A DNA stretch of 64,000 nucleotides from Paraburkholderia flagellata (GCF_021390645.1 NZ_JAJEJT010000002.1:1240001-1304000); one strand, 5' to 3'; counted from the first letter of the stretch, positions 27,982-36,932 are shown. Notes: generated by a model not told the origin, from the letters alone. Made by a program: numbers and translations.

Positions 27982-28302
27982 ATGAAGAGAACGATTCTCG
28001 GCGTGGTACTGGGCGCGGCCGCACTGGCAGCGTCGAGCGCGGCGTTCGCGCACGTAGATGTGGCCTTGGGGGTCAACCTGCCTGGCGCCGCCTACGTCCC
28101 GGCTCAACCGGTGTACGCCGCGCCGCCGCCTGCTGTATATGCACCTCCCCCGGTCGCGGTAGCCTGGCGCGGCGACGATGACTGGCGCGCGCGTGAGTGG
28201 CGCCATCACGAATGGCGAGAACAACAATGGCGCGAACACGAACGGCGCGAACAACAATGGCGCGAGCGCGAGTGGCGCGACAATGGCCGTTGGGGCTATT
28301 GA
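27982..28302 (+). CDS. Secreted small protein with WRE/WRH repeats
   Basis: The predicted protein has 106 residues. A signal peptide ends in SAAFA near residue 23. A Pro/Ala/Val-rich part (PAQPVYAAPPPAVYAPPPV) is followed by a strongly repetitive Trp/Arg/Glu/His tail: WRAREWRHHEWREQQWREHE and further copies. I chose the ATG at 27982 because GGAG and GGGA precede it and the signal peptide begins there. The tail repeats with periods of three to four residues, giving rows of Trp and Arg on a helix. Unknown function; similar low-complexity periplasmic proteins are common in Burkholderiaceae. Confidence 0.75.
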   Translation: MKRTILGVVLGAAALAASSAAFAHVDVALGVNLPGAAYVPAQPVYAAPPPAVYAPPPVAVAWRGDDDWRAREWRHHEWREQQWREHERREQQWREREWRDNGRWGY

Positions 28303-28340
28303 GCCGGTTGCCAGGCTAAAATCTCCCACGAGTGATTATC

Positions 28341-28487
28341 ATGAACGTCAATAATCGAGTCAGGATGCTTGCCGCGGCAGTTGGCGCCGTTGGCGGCTGT
28401 ATCGTGGGACATCACGTTGCGAAAAAAAATGCGGCGGAACGGGCAGCACAACATGAAGCCGCCCGCTCCCAGAAACTGAATACCTGA
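28341..28487 (+). CDS. Possible 48-residue protein with glycine-zipper-like segment
   Basis: A short frame begins MNVNNRVRMLAAAVGAVGG, continues CIVGHHVAKKN and ends in a charged Ala/Glu/Arg-rich helix. The GAVGGCIVG stretch could be a small glycine-zipper membrane segment. It lies 38 bases after the WRE-repeat gene on the same strand. There is no clear ribosome-binding site, so it is only a candidate. Confidence 0.35.
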   Translation: MNVNNRVRMLAAAVGAVGGCIVGHHVAKKNAAERAAQHEAARSQKLNT

Positions 28488-28610
28488 TGCCCGACCAGGC
28501 CTTTCGCTACAGCCGCCACGGACACCCATCCAAGCTGTGATATCGTGGCGGCACGCGACTTGCGCTATATTCTGCTCAAGAGTTGCACTCAGAGCGAATC
28601 TCAACTAGAA

Positions 28611-28952
28611 ATGGACGAAAGAAAACGCGAAAGCATCGTGGCCTATCTGCGGCGTCGGATGGCCGAATATGGAATTGAACCGGACGATATTGCTGCCTCA
28701 ATTGCTGCGGATGCCGCGCAATTGCGAGCCGCCCGTTACCGGGATGCGGCGGGCCACACGTGGGACGGCAAAGGCGACGCCCCTCGGTGGGTGGTGCAGG
28801 CGACAAGCGCGGGACAGTCGCTCGAGCATTTTGCAGTCCGCGAGATGGCCGAGCAGCAGCCAGCCAAGCCCCCCCATGTGGATTGGCGGCAGGACCCGTT
28901 TGCGGGCAGCCGTCTGGCAACTGTAAGAACAGAGCAAACCGGCGCTGCCTGA
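28611..28952 (+). CDS. Short H-NS family DNA-binding protein
   Basis: The predicted protein has 113 residues. An N-terminal helical part (residues 1-40, ERKRESIVAYLRRRMAEYGI) precedes YRDAAGHTWDGKGDAPRWV, the H-NS C-terminal DNA-binding signature (Y-x-D-x-x-G-x-T-W-x-G-x-G-x-x-P-x-W). A non-typical 45-residue tail follows. Unlike the H-NS protein at 16270 it has one DNA-binding module and no Lys/Ala-rich tail. I start at MDERKRES because the sequence upstream (AARDLRYILLK) looks unrelated to H-NS. It may tune the nucleoid or silence nearby genes. Confidence 0.8.
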   Translation: MDERKRESIVAYLRRRMAEYGIEPDDIAASIAADAAQLRAARYRDAAGHTWDGKGDAPRWVVQATSAGQSLEHFAVREMAEQQPAKPPHVDWRQDPFAGSRLATVRTEQTGAA

Positions 28953-28969
28953 ATAACCTCAATCGAACT

Positions 28970-29614
28970 TCAATCGAACTCGACGGCACTATGATTGCGC
29001 AGTTCATCCAGTCGTCGAATTTGTTCCGGCAGAATTCGGCCTGACGACAAGGCCGGAAGGTCATCGACATCGAAGAACCGGGCGGCGTCGGTTTCGGCTC
29101 CGGATATCTCGCCCGCTCGAACGATCTCCCCAAGGAAAACCAGCTTCCAGATGTGAAACACAGAAGGCGGATGTCCGTGCTTGAGCATATCCCACACTGC
29201 CAGCAGCCGAACGACGTTCACCGTGTACCCGCTTTCTTCGCGAACCTCTTTTGCCGCGTTTTCAGCCGGTGAGACACCTACGTCGGCCCAGCCGCCGGGC
29301 AAAGACCACAAACCATCCACGGCTTCTTGCACGAGCAGGATCTGGCCAGCCTGATTGAAGACGGCGCATCTCACGTCGAGTTTAGGATTTGCGTATCCCG
29401 TCTCGGGAGCAAAGAGCGCGGCGACATCGCCTGCTTGCATGGATGCCATTTCCGCGAGTTGCTGATGCGCGATGCCTGCGATTTCAGCATACCTTTCCTT
29501 GTCGAAGGCGCTGGTCGCGTAGTGCGAACCCGATTGCGCAAGCGCCAATAACCGGCGAGCCTGCGCAAGGCGTGCTTTCAGCAATTCCTGGTCGGGGGGG
29601 ATCATTGCGGTCAT
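28970..29614 (-). CDS. NUDIX hydrolase with N-terminal helical domain
   Basis: The predicted protein has 214 residues. The NUDIX box GWADVGVSPAENAAKEVREE followed by SGY matches G-x5-E-x7-REUxEExGU and gives the magnesium-binding glutamates. The N-terminal 65 residues (LLALAQSGSHYATSAFDKERY) correspond to the NUDIX_4 domain found in hydrolases of nucleoside-diphosphate-linked compounds and in NAD/ADP-ribose-type enzymes. Substrate is not predictable. An internal start (MIPPDQ) is nearby and equally plausible. It ends 17 bases from the stop of the convergent H-NS-like gene. Confidence 0.88.
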   Translation of the reverse strand: MTAMIPPDQELLKARLAQARRLLALAQSGSHYATSAFDKERYAEIAGIAHQQLAEMASMQAGDVAALFAPETGYANPKLDVRCAVFNQAGQILLVQEAVDGLWSLPGGWADVGVSPAENAAKEVREESGYTVNVVRLLAVWDMLKHGHPPSVFHIWKLVFLGEIVRAGEISGAETDAARFFDVDDLPALSSGRILPEQIRRLDELRNHSAVEFD

Positions 29615-29641
29615 AGCGAATTGGAATGAGCAATTGCCGGC

Positions 29642-30367
29642 TTACTTTTGCGCCAGCGCTACCTGATGCGCCTTCACAAAATCGGCCATGCTATTGAAGC
29701 GGAAATCGACGTTCGGCTGCGAGCCGGGATTCATTGTCGCGCCAAAGCCCGGCTTCGCATGCCGGCGGAAGATCCAGCACGACGCCAACCCGCACTCATT
29801 GGCTGGCTGGTGGTCGTGAAAGAGACTTTCTGCAGTGTGAAGGATTTTCGCCTTCTCGATGCCACGGTCACCGAGTTTCTCGAGCATGTACTCGAAGTTT
29901 CTCAACGAGGGTTTATACGAGCCGACGTCTTCCGCCGTGAAAATAGCGTCGAACTCAACCTGCAACTTTGCCTTGCTGTGCGTGAACGTCTCATTGTCGA
30001 CGTTGGAGAGAATCACCAGCTTATAGTGCCGCTTCAGGTACTGCAGCGCCGCTACGGTGTCCTCAAATACCGGCCAGTTCCGCACCGACCGCCCGTATTC
30101 CACGCACTCCTCGTGCGTGAACGGGAGTCCCCACTCCTCGGCCAAGCGCTTGTAGACGATGGGCAGCAGTTCCTGATATCGCCTGGCTGGCGTGTATCGC
30201 TGCTGCGAGGACTCGTGACGCGCGTGGGCTTCCAGAACCTGGTCCCTTGTGAGCGGCGTCCTGGCCCGCTCGAGCAGCGGCTTGAGGCCCTCGAAAATAC
30301 CGCTTTCCCAGTCGATCAGGGTGCCGTAGCAGTCGAAAGTGAGTGTGTCGAAGTCGGTCAATTCCAC
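29642..30367 (-). CDS. Haloacid dehalogenase type II-like hydrolase
   Basis: This HAD-superfamily hydrolase has 241 residues. The nucleophile motif I is [12 protein letters not shown], motif II is VILSNVDN, and motif III/IV is [13 protein letters not shown]. The sequence is the (S)-2-haloacid dehalogenase subgroup, in which an aspartate attacks the halogenated carbon, but many members act on other substrates. I chose the GTG at 30367 because GAGGAG lies 6 bases before it; a GTG 21 bases further upstream overlaps that site. It is 27 bases upstream of the NUDIX gene on the same strand. Confidence 0.85.
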   Translation of the reverse strand: MELTDFDTLTFDCYGTLIDWESGIFEGLKPLLERARTPLTRDQVLEAHARHESSQQRYTPARRYQELLPIVYKRLAEEWGLPFTHEECVEYGRSVRNWPVFEDTVAALQYLKRHYKLVILSNVDNETFTHSKAKLQVEFDAIFTAEDVGSYKPSLRNFEYMLEKLGDRGIEKAKILHTAESLFHDHQPANECGLASCWIFRRHAKPGFGATMNPGSQPNVDFRFNSMADFVKAHQVALAQK

Positions 30368-30453
30368 GGTTACTCCTCTCCGAAGCACAAGGTGGAGTCG
30401 ACAGTGTATAGGCCGCTTCGAAGCCGTGAATCAAACAATGGCATTCGATTCCG

Positions 30454-31650
30454 TCATGACGGTTGTCCTGGCGCTCCGCGCGCATCGCTGCGACTGGCGG
30501 CACGCTCCGCCCCCCAATACGCGAACACGAGCAGCCCGACCAGCGCCTGCGCGGCAACGACGAACGCCACACACCCGGCCCAGCCCCAGCGATGCCATGC
30601 TGGAATGGGCAACACGGAGCCGAGGCTGCCGCCAAAGTAATAGCAGGAGAGATAGATACCGATCGCCGTAGTCCGGGCCCCGGCGGCGGCGTCGGAAATG
30701 AACGCGTTGGCGCAAGCCTGCTCGACGAATACCGCCGTCGAACCGAGTGCGAGCCCGGCGAGAATCGCGCCAACGCTGCCGGAGAGCGTCAGCAGGCTGC
30801 CCGCAATGGCGAGGCCGACCGCCGCGAGCGCGAGGTCGCGTGGCCCCCGGTGCCTGGCCATACGGCCCGAGATGGGCGTGACGACCACTGCCACGAGGAA
30901 CACGGCGTAAATCGCTCCGATGCCCGCCGTCGAAAAGTTGAACGGCGCGCGTGTGAGCCGCAGACCGACGAAGGTGAACGTCGCGACCTGCGAGGCCAGC
31001 ACACATGCGCCCACGGCGAATGAGGCGAGGACCGGTGCGCGCATCACGAGCTTCCATTGCGTTTTCGTCGCGTAACCGTCATCCGCGCGCACGGCGGCCC
31101 CAGATGCGGGCAGGCTCGCGTAAATCGCTAGACCCGTCGCGAAGCCAAGCAGCGCTACGATGTCGAGCGCGTGACGCCAGCCGAGCATCGACGTGAACAG
31201 GTTCGTGACGAAACGCCCCGCGAAGCCGCCCAGCGTGGTGCCGGCCACGAAGATCGCGCTCAATTCGGTAGCGCGCTCGCGGTGATAGCGTTCGCCGATG
31301 TACGAAATCGACATGGCGAAAATGAATGGCATCAGCACGCCGGCGGCGAAGCGGGCTGCAAGGAACGACGCAAAAACTGCCGCATGCGCGGACCAGACCA
31401 CGGGGAGCGCCGACGCGAGCGCGGCGGCAACAATCACGTTGCGCCTGTCGAAACGCGCCGCCAGGGTGCCGACGAACGGCGCGATAATGGCGACGGCCAG
31501 TGTGGTCGCGCTCACGCCCTGCCCGGCGCGTTCCGCGCTTACATCGAACGCGATGGCGAGTTCGCGCAGAATGCCTTGCGTGGCGTAGAGATTGATGAAG
31601 GCCGCGAAGCCGCACAGGAAGAACGCGGCTCGAATGGAATTGTCTTTCAC
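30454..31650 (-). CDS. MFS transporter, divergent from a LysR gene
   Basis: A 398-residue inner-membrane carrier with 12 predicted helices. It shows the MFS helix 2-3 motif as GTLAARFDRRNVIVAAAL and the second-half copy GRMARHRGPRDLAL. The sequence is close to the YnfM type of drug or arabinose-polymer efflux proteins. It is divergently arranged with the LysR gene at 31746 over 95 bases, the usual layout of an exporter controlled by its own regulator. The substrate is not determinable. Confidence 0.88.
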   Translation of the reverse strand: MKDNSIRAAFFLCGFAAFINLYATQGILRELAIAFDVSAERAGQGVSATTLAVAIIAPFVGTLAARFDRRNVIVAAALASALPVVWSAHAAVFASFLAARFAAGVLMPFIFAMSISYIGERYHRERATELSAIFVAGTTLGGFAGRFVTNLFTSMLGWRHALDIVALLGFATGLAIYASLPASGAAVRADDGYATKTQWKLVMRAPVLASFAVGACVLASQVATFTFVGLRLTRAPFNFSTAGIGAIYAVFLVAVVVTPISGRMARHRGPRDLALAAVGLAIAGSLLTLSGSVGAILAGLALGSTAVFVEQACANAFISDAAAGARTTAIGIYLSCYYFGGSLGSVLPIPAWHRWGWAGCVAFVVAAQALVGLLVFAYWGAERAASRSDARGAPGQPS

Positions 31651-31660
31651 GCTTGACGCC

Positions 31661-31691
31661 CTGTCTGGTCCAACCGACAGTCTGAGGACCG
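31661..31691. promoter_or_regulatory. Interleaved inverted repeats in the MFS/LysR divergent promoter
   Basis: CTGTC-N9... at 31661-31665 pairs with GACAG at 31676-31680, and GGTCC at 31667-31671 pairs with GGACC at 31686-31690. Both lie in the 95-base gap between the MFS and LysR genes, where a LysR-type operator is expected. Confidence 0.4.
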
Positions 31692-31745
31692 GCCAACGCG
31701 TGCGCCAATACCGTTTTCATCGCCATTGATACCGCCAGAACAAGA

Positions 31746-32654
31746 ATGCTCGACCTGCGCCGCCTCCGCTATTTCGTCACCGTCGCCGAAGAACTGCACT
31801 TCGGGCACGCCGCCGTGCGCCTGAACATCGCGCAGCCGCCGCTGACGCGCCATATCGCGGCGCTCGAAGCCGAACTCGGCATTCGCCTTTTCGAGCGTTC
31901 GACACGCGCGGTCAAACTCACACCCGAAGGCGTCTTGTTCCTCGAGCGAGCGCGCAGCGTGCTTCACGCCGCTGCCGAAGCGCAGGCCACCGCGCGCAAG
32001 CTCGCACAGGGCGTGACGGGCCGCATCGCGATCGGCTACACCAGTTCGATTCCGATGTCCGATGCGTTCGCGGAAATCGTGCGCAATGCAGGCCGCGCGC
32101 TGCCCGAGGTCGAGTTGACGTTTCGCGAGGCCGCAACTGCGAGTCAGCATCGGCAGATCGTTGAGGGCGCACTCGATATCGGCTTCGGCTGGTCGGCAGC
32201 AAACGCGCAAGAAGACGGCTTGTGTTCACTCGTGATCGCGCGCGAGCCGCTCGTCGCCGCCGTGCCGAGCGGCAGCGTGCATGCGCACAAGAAGTCGCTC
32301 GACTTCGCCGAGCTTCGCGACGAGACGTTTCTGGTTTTTCCGCCGGGATATGGGTCGGCGCTGACTGCGGCGCTCGATTCGTTGTGCACGCAAGCAGATG
32401 TGGAGCCGCGCATCGGGCCCACCGCTTCGCAGACCGCGACGCTGGTATCGCTCGTCGCAGCCGAGCGCGGTGTCGCCATCGTGCCGGCCTTCACGATGGC
32501 GCTGCAACGCTCAGGCGTGGCCTATGTGCCGTTGAGCGGCGCGCCGGCGCTCGACCAGACTGTCTCGTGGATCGAGCCGTTCGCATCGACATGTGTCGAG
32601 CGCTTCGTCGAACTTGCGCGGTCGGTTGCACAACAGGGAACGCGCGGCGTTTGA
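31746..32654 (+). CDS. LysR family transcriptional regulator
   Basis: The 302-residue product begins MLDLRRLRYFVTVAEELHFG and has the LysR winged helix at residues 1-60 (AAVRLNIAQPPLTRHIAALEAELGIRLFER), then a linker and a periplasmic-binding-protein-like co-inducer domain. It is of the group that regulates aromatic and efflux functions (BenM/CatM-like N-terminus). It probably controls the divergent MFS exporter. Confidence 0.92.
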   Translation: MLDLRRLRYFVTVAEELHFGHAAVRLNIAQPPLTRHIAALEAELGIRLFERSTRAVKLTPEGVLFLERARSVLHAAAEAQATARKLAQGVTGRIAIGYTSSIPMSDAFAEIVRNAGRALPEVELTFREAATASQHRQIVEGALDIGFGWSAANAQEDGLCSLVIAREPLVAAVPSGSVHAHKKSLDFAELRDETFLVFPPGYGSALTAALDSLCTQADVEPRIGPTASQTATLVSLVAAERGVAIVPAFTMALQRSGVAYVPLSGAPALDQTVSWIEPFASTCVERFVELARSVAQQGTRGV

Positions 32655-32666
32655 ATTGCGCGCGCT

Positions 32667-33887
32667 TCAAACAGGCGCCGACGCCACGCTCGCTGTTCGC
32701 GTTGCGTGCGTGCCCCGCTTCAGGCGCGCCACACCTTCGCGGATCTCATCCATGTTCGGCGCGGCGAACGAAAGGCGCAGCGACGCGGTATCCGGATCGT
32801 CAGCGAAGAAAGCCTTGCCCGGAACAAAAATCACCTTGCTCGCAATCGCGTTCGGCAAAAGCGCATCGATCGCCACGCCGGGAATGCGCGCCCACACGAA
32901 CATACCGCCTTCGGGTTGATGAAACGCGATTTCTTCACCGAATTGCGCGCGCAAACCATCGCAAAGCGCTTCGCATTTGCGCTGATACGCCTGCGTGATG
33001 TGCGGAAGGTGCCGTTCGAGCGAACCCGCCTCCAGATAGTGCGCGGCGATCGCCTGGGTCCACGGCGTGCTGCACAGGTCGACGGTCTGCTTGGCAATCA
33101 CGCAGCGCCGCGTGATTTCGGCGGGCGCGATGGTCCAGCCTACGCGCAAGCCAGGCGCGACGACTTTCGAGAGACTCGAAAAGTGCACGATCCAATCGCG
33201 CGCGCCCTGCACTTCGCTTGCCAGCGCCAGCATCGACGGCACCGCGTCGCCGGCGAAGCGCAGATCGCCGTACGGATCGTCCTCGACGATCACGAAGCGG
33301 TATTGAACGGCAAGACGCAAGAGCGCAAGGCGCCGCTCGCGCGTGAGCGTGGCGCCGGTGGGATTCGCGAAGGTCGGCACCGTGTACAGCAGCTTGGGCC
33401 GGACAATCGCGCCCGATGCGAGCCGCGCCGCGAGTCTGTCCACGTCGATACCGTCGCCGTCTACGGGCACCGTCACGACATGCGCCTGCTGGAGCCTTAG
33501 CGCCTGCAGCGTGGCCGGATAGGCGGGCTGCTCCGTCAAGGCCGTGTCGCCCGGAGCGAGCAGCACACGCAACAGGAGGTCGAGGCCTTGCTGCGAGCCG
33601 GTCGTCACGAGCATTTCCTCAGGCGCGCAGGTCACGCCACGGCGCGCCATCAGCGCGAGCAGTTGCGTCTTCAACTCGGGCAAGCCGTCGGTCGGGCCAT
33701 ATTGAAGGCAGCGCGTGGAAGCCTGCCAAGCCTGTGCCGCTGCCGCCTGCAGTCCATCGGCATCGAACAGGTCGCTGGCCGGATAACCGCCAGCGAAGGA
33801 AATCATGCCTGGCTCTCCCAGGTACTTGAAAAGCTCGCGAATGGGCGAACCGGCGGGATGCCGAAAGGGAGCGGTGAAATCGTACAT
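32667..33887 (-). CDS. PLP aminotransferase, probable 2-aminoadipate transaminase
   Basis: This fold-type I aminotransferase of 406 residues is of the LysN / MocR-like group. The start MYDFTAPFRHPAGSPIRELF and GMISFAGGYPASDLFD are typical of 2-aminoadipate and broad-range transaminases. The PLP lysine lies in HFSSLSKVVAPGLRVGW; the aspartate that holds the cofactor nitrogen is in VIVEDDPYGDLRF. I start at MYDFTAP; a longer frame to 33953 lacks homologous sequence. In the pathway proposed here it converts L-2-aminoadipate to 2-oxoadipate, the substrate of the DUF1338 enzyme at 39369. Its promoter region carries one of the two shared 46-base elements. Confidence 0.85.
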   Translation of the reverse strand: MYDFTAPFRHPAGSPIRELFKYLGEPGMISFAGGYPASDLFDADGLQAAAAQAWQASTRCLQYGPTDGLPELKTQLLALMARRGVTCAPEEMLVTTGSQQGLDLLLRVLLAPGDTALTEQPAYPATLQALRLQQAHVVTVPVDGDGIDVDRLAARLASGAIVRPKLLYTVPTFANPTGATLTRERRLALLRLAVQYRFVIVEDDPYGDLRFAGDAVPSMLALASEVQGARDWIVHFSSLSKVVAPGLRVGWTIAPAEITRRCVIAKQTVDLCSTPWTQAIAAHYLEAGSLERHLPHITQAYQRKCEALCDGLRAQFGEEIAFHQPEGGMFVWARIPGVAIDALLPNAIASKVIFVPGKAFFADDPDTASLRLSFAAPNMDEIREGVARLKRGTHATRTASVASAPV

Positions 33888-33959
33888 GGCGTAGATGGGT
33901 CGATGGCGGTTAGGCGCGGCAACGGACAAGCTTCGATTGTGGTCAGCCCTCACGGGCGT

Positions 33960-34005
33960 ATCAAACGAAATCTAATCACGACGTCATGCGGTTTGCTCAT
34001 CAAGC
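33960..34005 (-). promoter_or_regulatory. Shared 46-base element, copy 1 (upstream of the aminotransferase)
   Basis: On the plus strand it begins ATCAAACGAAATCTAATCAC and ends GCTCATCAAGC. It is identical at 42 of 46 positions to 38394-38439, upstream of the binding-protein gene. The copy lies 73 bases upstream of the aminotransferase start codon. Such exact conservation outside genes suggests a common operator or promoter. Confidence 0.75.
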
Positions 34006-34013
34006 ATTCGCGC

Positions 34014-34042
34014 AATAAAAAAGCCCGTGAAATCACGGGCTT
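34014..34042 (-). terminator. Rho-independent terminator of the FAD oxidoreductase gene
   Basis: On the minus strand AAGCCCGTGA pairs with TCACGGGCTT in a tight hairpin followed by TTTTATT. It lies 27 bases after the stop codon of the gene at 34069. A second palindrome, TGACGGCGCGCCGTCA, overlaps that stop at 34056-34071. Confidence 0.8.
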
Positions 34043-34068
34043 CGTTTGCGCAACCTGACGGCGCGCCG

Positions 34069-35241
34069 TCACACGACATTCTTTTCGACGATCGGCCGGT
34101 TTTCCAGCACACGCGACCAGTCGAGCGAAGAAAGATCGAGCGTGGTGTATCTGCCATGCAGAATCAACTCGCTCACGCCGCGCCCGGTTGCCGGCCCCTG
34201 CTGCAAACCGTGCCCGCTAAACCCATTGGCGAACACGCAATTGTCGATGGCCGGGTGATAACCGATGATGGCGTTCTGGTCGAGCACGTTGTACTCGTAG
34301 TAGCCTGACCAGCAGTTCTCCACGCGCAGCGCCTCGAACCCCGGCACGCGATGCGCAAGCGTGGGCCAGATCACGTCGTCGAAGATGGCGTGATCGACTT
34401 CGTCGAGTGGCAGATCGTTGGGATCGTTCTCCGCGCTCGGCGACGTTCCGGTGATATACGTATTGCCCTCCGGGCGGAAATACACGCCCGACGGATCGAT
34501 CAGCAACGGGCAGGCAGTGAGTCGCGCCGGCGATGACACATTGAAAATGCTGCGTCGGCGCGCATAAACCGGAATGTCGATGTCCATCATTTCCGCGAGC
34601 TTGCGCGCCCACGCGCCAGCCGCGTTCACGAGCGTGTCGCACGCATGGCGTTCGCCGTCGCTCGCGATCACGTGCGTGACCTTGCGGCCACTGCGCACGA
34701 CGCCCGCCACATCGGCCGCGACATAGCGCGCACCGAGCGACTGTGCCTTCTTGCGCAGCGCCTGCACGAGCCCGTAGCCGTCGAACCAGCCCTCGCCGCT
34801 GCGGCCATACGCGCCGCTTTCGAGATCCTCGACGTTGAGCCACGGAAACTTCGCTTGCAACGCGTCGCGCGCCATGAGTTCGATGTCCGCGCCGAGGCTC
34901 GTTTGCAGCGCGTGATTCTCGCGCAGCGTCGCGTCGCCCGCTTGCGTGGCGAGGAAAAGATAACCGCCCTCGTGCAGATCGATCGACGGACGGCTGCCAT
35001 TCACTTCGAGCCGCTCGCCAATGCTGCGCAAAAACTCGATGCCGAACAGCGACATCTGGATCGACAACGGCGTGGAAAACTGCTGCCGGATCGACGCGGC
35101 CGAAAGCGCCGACGACGAGCGCGCATAACTCGGGTCGCGCTCGAACACGGTCACGGATACCGTTGGGTCGGCCGCGCGCAGAAAGTAAGCAATAGAACTA
35201 CCGATTACCCCGCCGCCAACGATAACGACTTGAGAACTCAC
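34069..35241 (-). CDS. FAD-dependent oxidoreductase, candidate L-pipecolate oxidase
   Basis: This glycine/D-amino-acid oxidase-family flavoprotein (DAO fold) has 390 residues. The N-terminal VVIVGGGVIGSSIAYFL is the FAD-binding Rossmann motif (GxGxxG), SALSAASIRQQF is the family's second block, and the C-terminus has GFSGHGLQQGPATGRGVSELI. It lies between the aminotransferase and ALDH7 genes on one strand. The pathway proposed here therefore needs it to oxidise L-pipecolate to delta-1-piperideine-6-carboxylate (the AmaA step); sarcosine or D-amino-acid oxidation are alternatives. I chose GTG 35241 because GGAG is 6 bases before it; an ATG at 35277 is possible. Confidence 0.8.
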   Translation of the reverse strand: MSSQVVIVGGGVIGSSIAYFLRAADPTVSVTVFERDPSYARSSSALSAASIRQQFSTPLSIQMSLFGIEFLRSIGERLEVNGSRPSIDLHEGGYLFLATQAGDATLRENHALQTSLGADIELMARDALQAKFPWLNVEDLESGAYGRSGEGWFDGYGLVQALRKKAQSLGARYVAADVAGVVRSGRKVTHVIASDGERHACDTLVNAAGAWARKLAEMMDIDIPVYARRRSIFNVSSPARLTACPLLIDPSGVYFRPEGNTYITGTSPSAENDPNDLPLDEVDHAIFDDVIWPTLAHRVPGFEALRVENCWSGYYEYNVLDQNAIIGYHPAIDNCVFANGFSGHGLQQGPATGRGVSELILHGRYTTLDLSSLDWSRVLENRPIVEKNVV

Positions 35242-35352
35242 GACTGGCTCCAGATTGCGGATAACTGCGGCGCGCATTGATTGGGTTTGCGCGAATCGAT
35301 CGACCGGGTGCGCGATGCCCCCGGCCACGTCCGTCATGTACGCGAAATGCGC

Positions 35353-36852
35353 TTATTCGACGTTGAAATCGATGCCCTGTGCGAGCGGCAGCGACGACGA
35401 ATAGTTGACCGTATTGGTCGCGCGGCGCATATAGGCCTTCCACGCGTCGGAGCCCGACTCGCGGCCGCCGCCCGTTTCCTTTTCACCGCCGAACGCGCCA
35501 CCGATCTCCGCGCCGCTCGGTCCGATGTTCACGTTCGCAATGCCGCAATCGCTGCCGCTGGCCGACGTGAAGCGCTCGCTCTCACGCAGGTCCGTCGTGA
35601 ACACGCACGACGAGAGGCCATGGTGGGCGGCGTTGTTCGCCTCGATGGCGTCGCCGAAGTCGCTGTACTTGAGCACGTAAAGAATCGGCGCGAAGGTTTC
35701 CTTCAGGACAACTTCGGTTTGCGACGGCATCTCGACGATCGCCGGGCGCACGTAGAAGCCCTTTTCGTTGCCCGCCACCGTGTGGCGCTCGCCGCCGAAC
35801 ACCTTGCCGCCTTCGCGCTTGGCCTGCTCGAGCGCCGACTGCATACGCGCGAACGACTGCTCGTCGATGAGCGGGCCCATCAGCGTGCCCTGTTCCAGCG
35901 GATTGCCGATCGCGACCTTGCCGTACAGCGTCTTCAGGCGCTCGACCGCCTTGTCGTACACGCTCTCGTGCACGAAGAGGCGGCGCAGCGACGTGCAGCG
36001 CTGACCCGCTGTGCCGACTGCCGAGAACAGAATGCCACGCAGCGCGAGTTCCAGATCGGCGGTAGCCGAAACGATGCCTGCGTTGTTGCCACCGAGTTCG
36101 AGCAGCGAGCGGCCGAAGCGGCGCGCGACTTCCACGCCCACGGTGCGGCCCATTTCGGTGCTGCCCGTTGCGCTCACGATGTTCGAACGCGGATCGGCGA
36201 CGAGCTTCGCGCCCACTTCGCGGCCGCCGACGACGAGGCTCGTAAGGCCTTCGGGCGCATCGCCGAACTCCTTCAACACGTCCTGCATGATCTTGTTGAC
36301 GGCAACCGCCGTGAGCGGCGTTTTTTCCGAGGGCTTCCACACAACGGCGTTACCGCACACGAGCGCGAGCGCGGCGTTCCACGACCAGACGGCAACCGGG
36401 AAATTGAACGCGGAAATCACGGTGCACACACCCATCGGATGCCACGTCTCCGCCATGCGGTGGCCTGGACGCTCCGAAGCAATGGTCAGACCGTAAAGCT
36501 GACGCGAGAGGCCGACCGCGAAGTCGCAGATGTCGATCATTTCCTGCACTTCGCCCAAGCCCTCCTGGAAAATCTTGCCGGTTTCCAGCGACACGAGGCT
36601 GCCGAGCGCGCGCTTCTGTTCGCGCAGCTTGTTGCCGAGCAGGCGCACGAGTTCGCCGCGGCGCGGCGCGGGCACGTTGCGCCAGGTCTTGAACGCCTCC
36701 TGCGCCTTCGCGAGCACGGCGTCGACGTCCGCCGCCGACTGGCTCGCGACGCGGCCGATCAATTCGCCGTTGATCGGCGAATGCACGGCGATGTCGCCCG
36801 CTTCCGCGAGCTGGGAAATACCGAGATCCGAGAGGATGGTGGAGGCTTTCAT
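35353..36852 (-). CDS. amaB: ALDH7-type aldehyde dehydrogenase (2-aminoadipate-6-semialdehyde dehydrogenase)
   Basis: The 499-residue NAD-dependent enzyme has the active-site glutamate in LLELGGNNAGIV (E252) and the nucleophile in GTAGQRCTSLRRLFVHES (C286). The Asn-Asn of ELGGNN and the RRLFVHES block are specific to the ALDH7 family (human antiquitin, Pseudomonas AmaB). Those enzymes oxidise 2-aminoadipate-6-semialdehyde, the open form of piperideine-6-carboxylate, to L-2-aminoadipate. It lies 111 bases upstream of the putative pipecolate oxidase. Its own promoter region contains palindromes listed separately. The gene symbol is by homology of the family and pathway position. Confidence 0.88.
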   Translation of the reverse strand: MKASTILSDLGISQLAEAGDIAVHSPINGELIGRVASQSAADVDAVLAKAQEAFKTWRNVPAPRRGELVRLLGNKLREQKRALGSLVSLETGKIFQEGLGEVQEMIDICDFAVGLSRQLYGLTIASERPGHRMAETWHPMGVCTVISAFNFPVAVWSWNAALALVCGNAVVWKPSEKTPLTAVAVNKIMQDVLKEFGDAPEGLTSLVVGGREVGAKLVADPRSNIVSATGSTEMGRTVGVEVARRFGRSLLELGGNNAGIVSATADLELALRGILFSAVGTAGQRCTSLRRLFVHESVYDKAVERLKTLYGKVAIGNPLEQGTLMGPLIDEQSFARMQSALEQAKREGGKVFGGERHTVAGNEKGFYVRPAIVEMPSQTEVVLKETFAPILYVLKYSDFGDAIEANNAAHHGLSSCVFTTDLRESERFTSASGSDCGIANVNIGPSGAEIGGAFGGEKETGGGRESGSDAWKAYMRRATNTVNYSSSLPLAQGIDFNVE

Positions 36853-36870
36853 AGGTAGAATCCCTTAAAA

Positions 36871-36884
36871 TTTCCGATACGAAA
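36871..36884. promoter_or_regulatory. TTTCC-like palindrome in the amaB promoter
   Basis: TTTCCGATACGAAA lies about 20 bases upstream of the ALDH start codon. It resembles TTTCCTATAGGAAA at 41502 and TTTCCTATTGGAAA at 37031 and shares CGATACGAA with the promoter of the XRE-cupin regulator (38699-38707). Likely operator for that regulator, by inference. Confidence 0.5.
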
Positions 36885-36932
36885 CATTGCTACTTTAGGA
36901 AACTATACACGCGCATTTTTCTGGCGACAACT

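Noticed and set aside
35281..36858. A 525-codon open frame on the plus strand opposite the ALDH gene.
   Set aside because: Composition is Arg/His/Ala-rich and non-homologous; the ALDH7 motifs on the minus strand are unambiguous.
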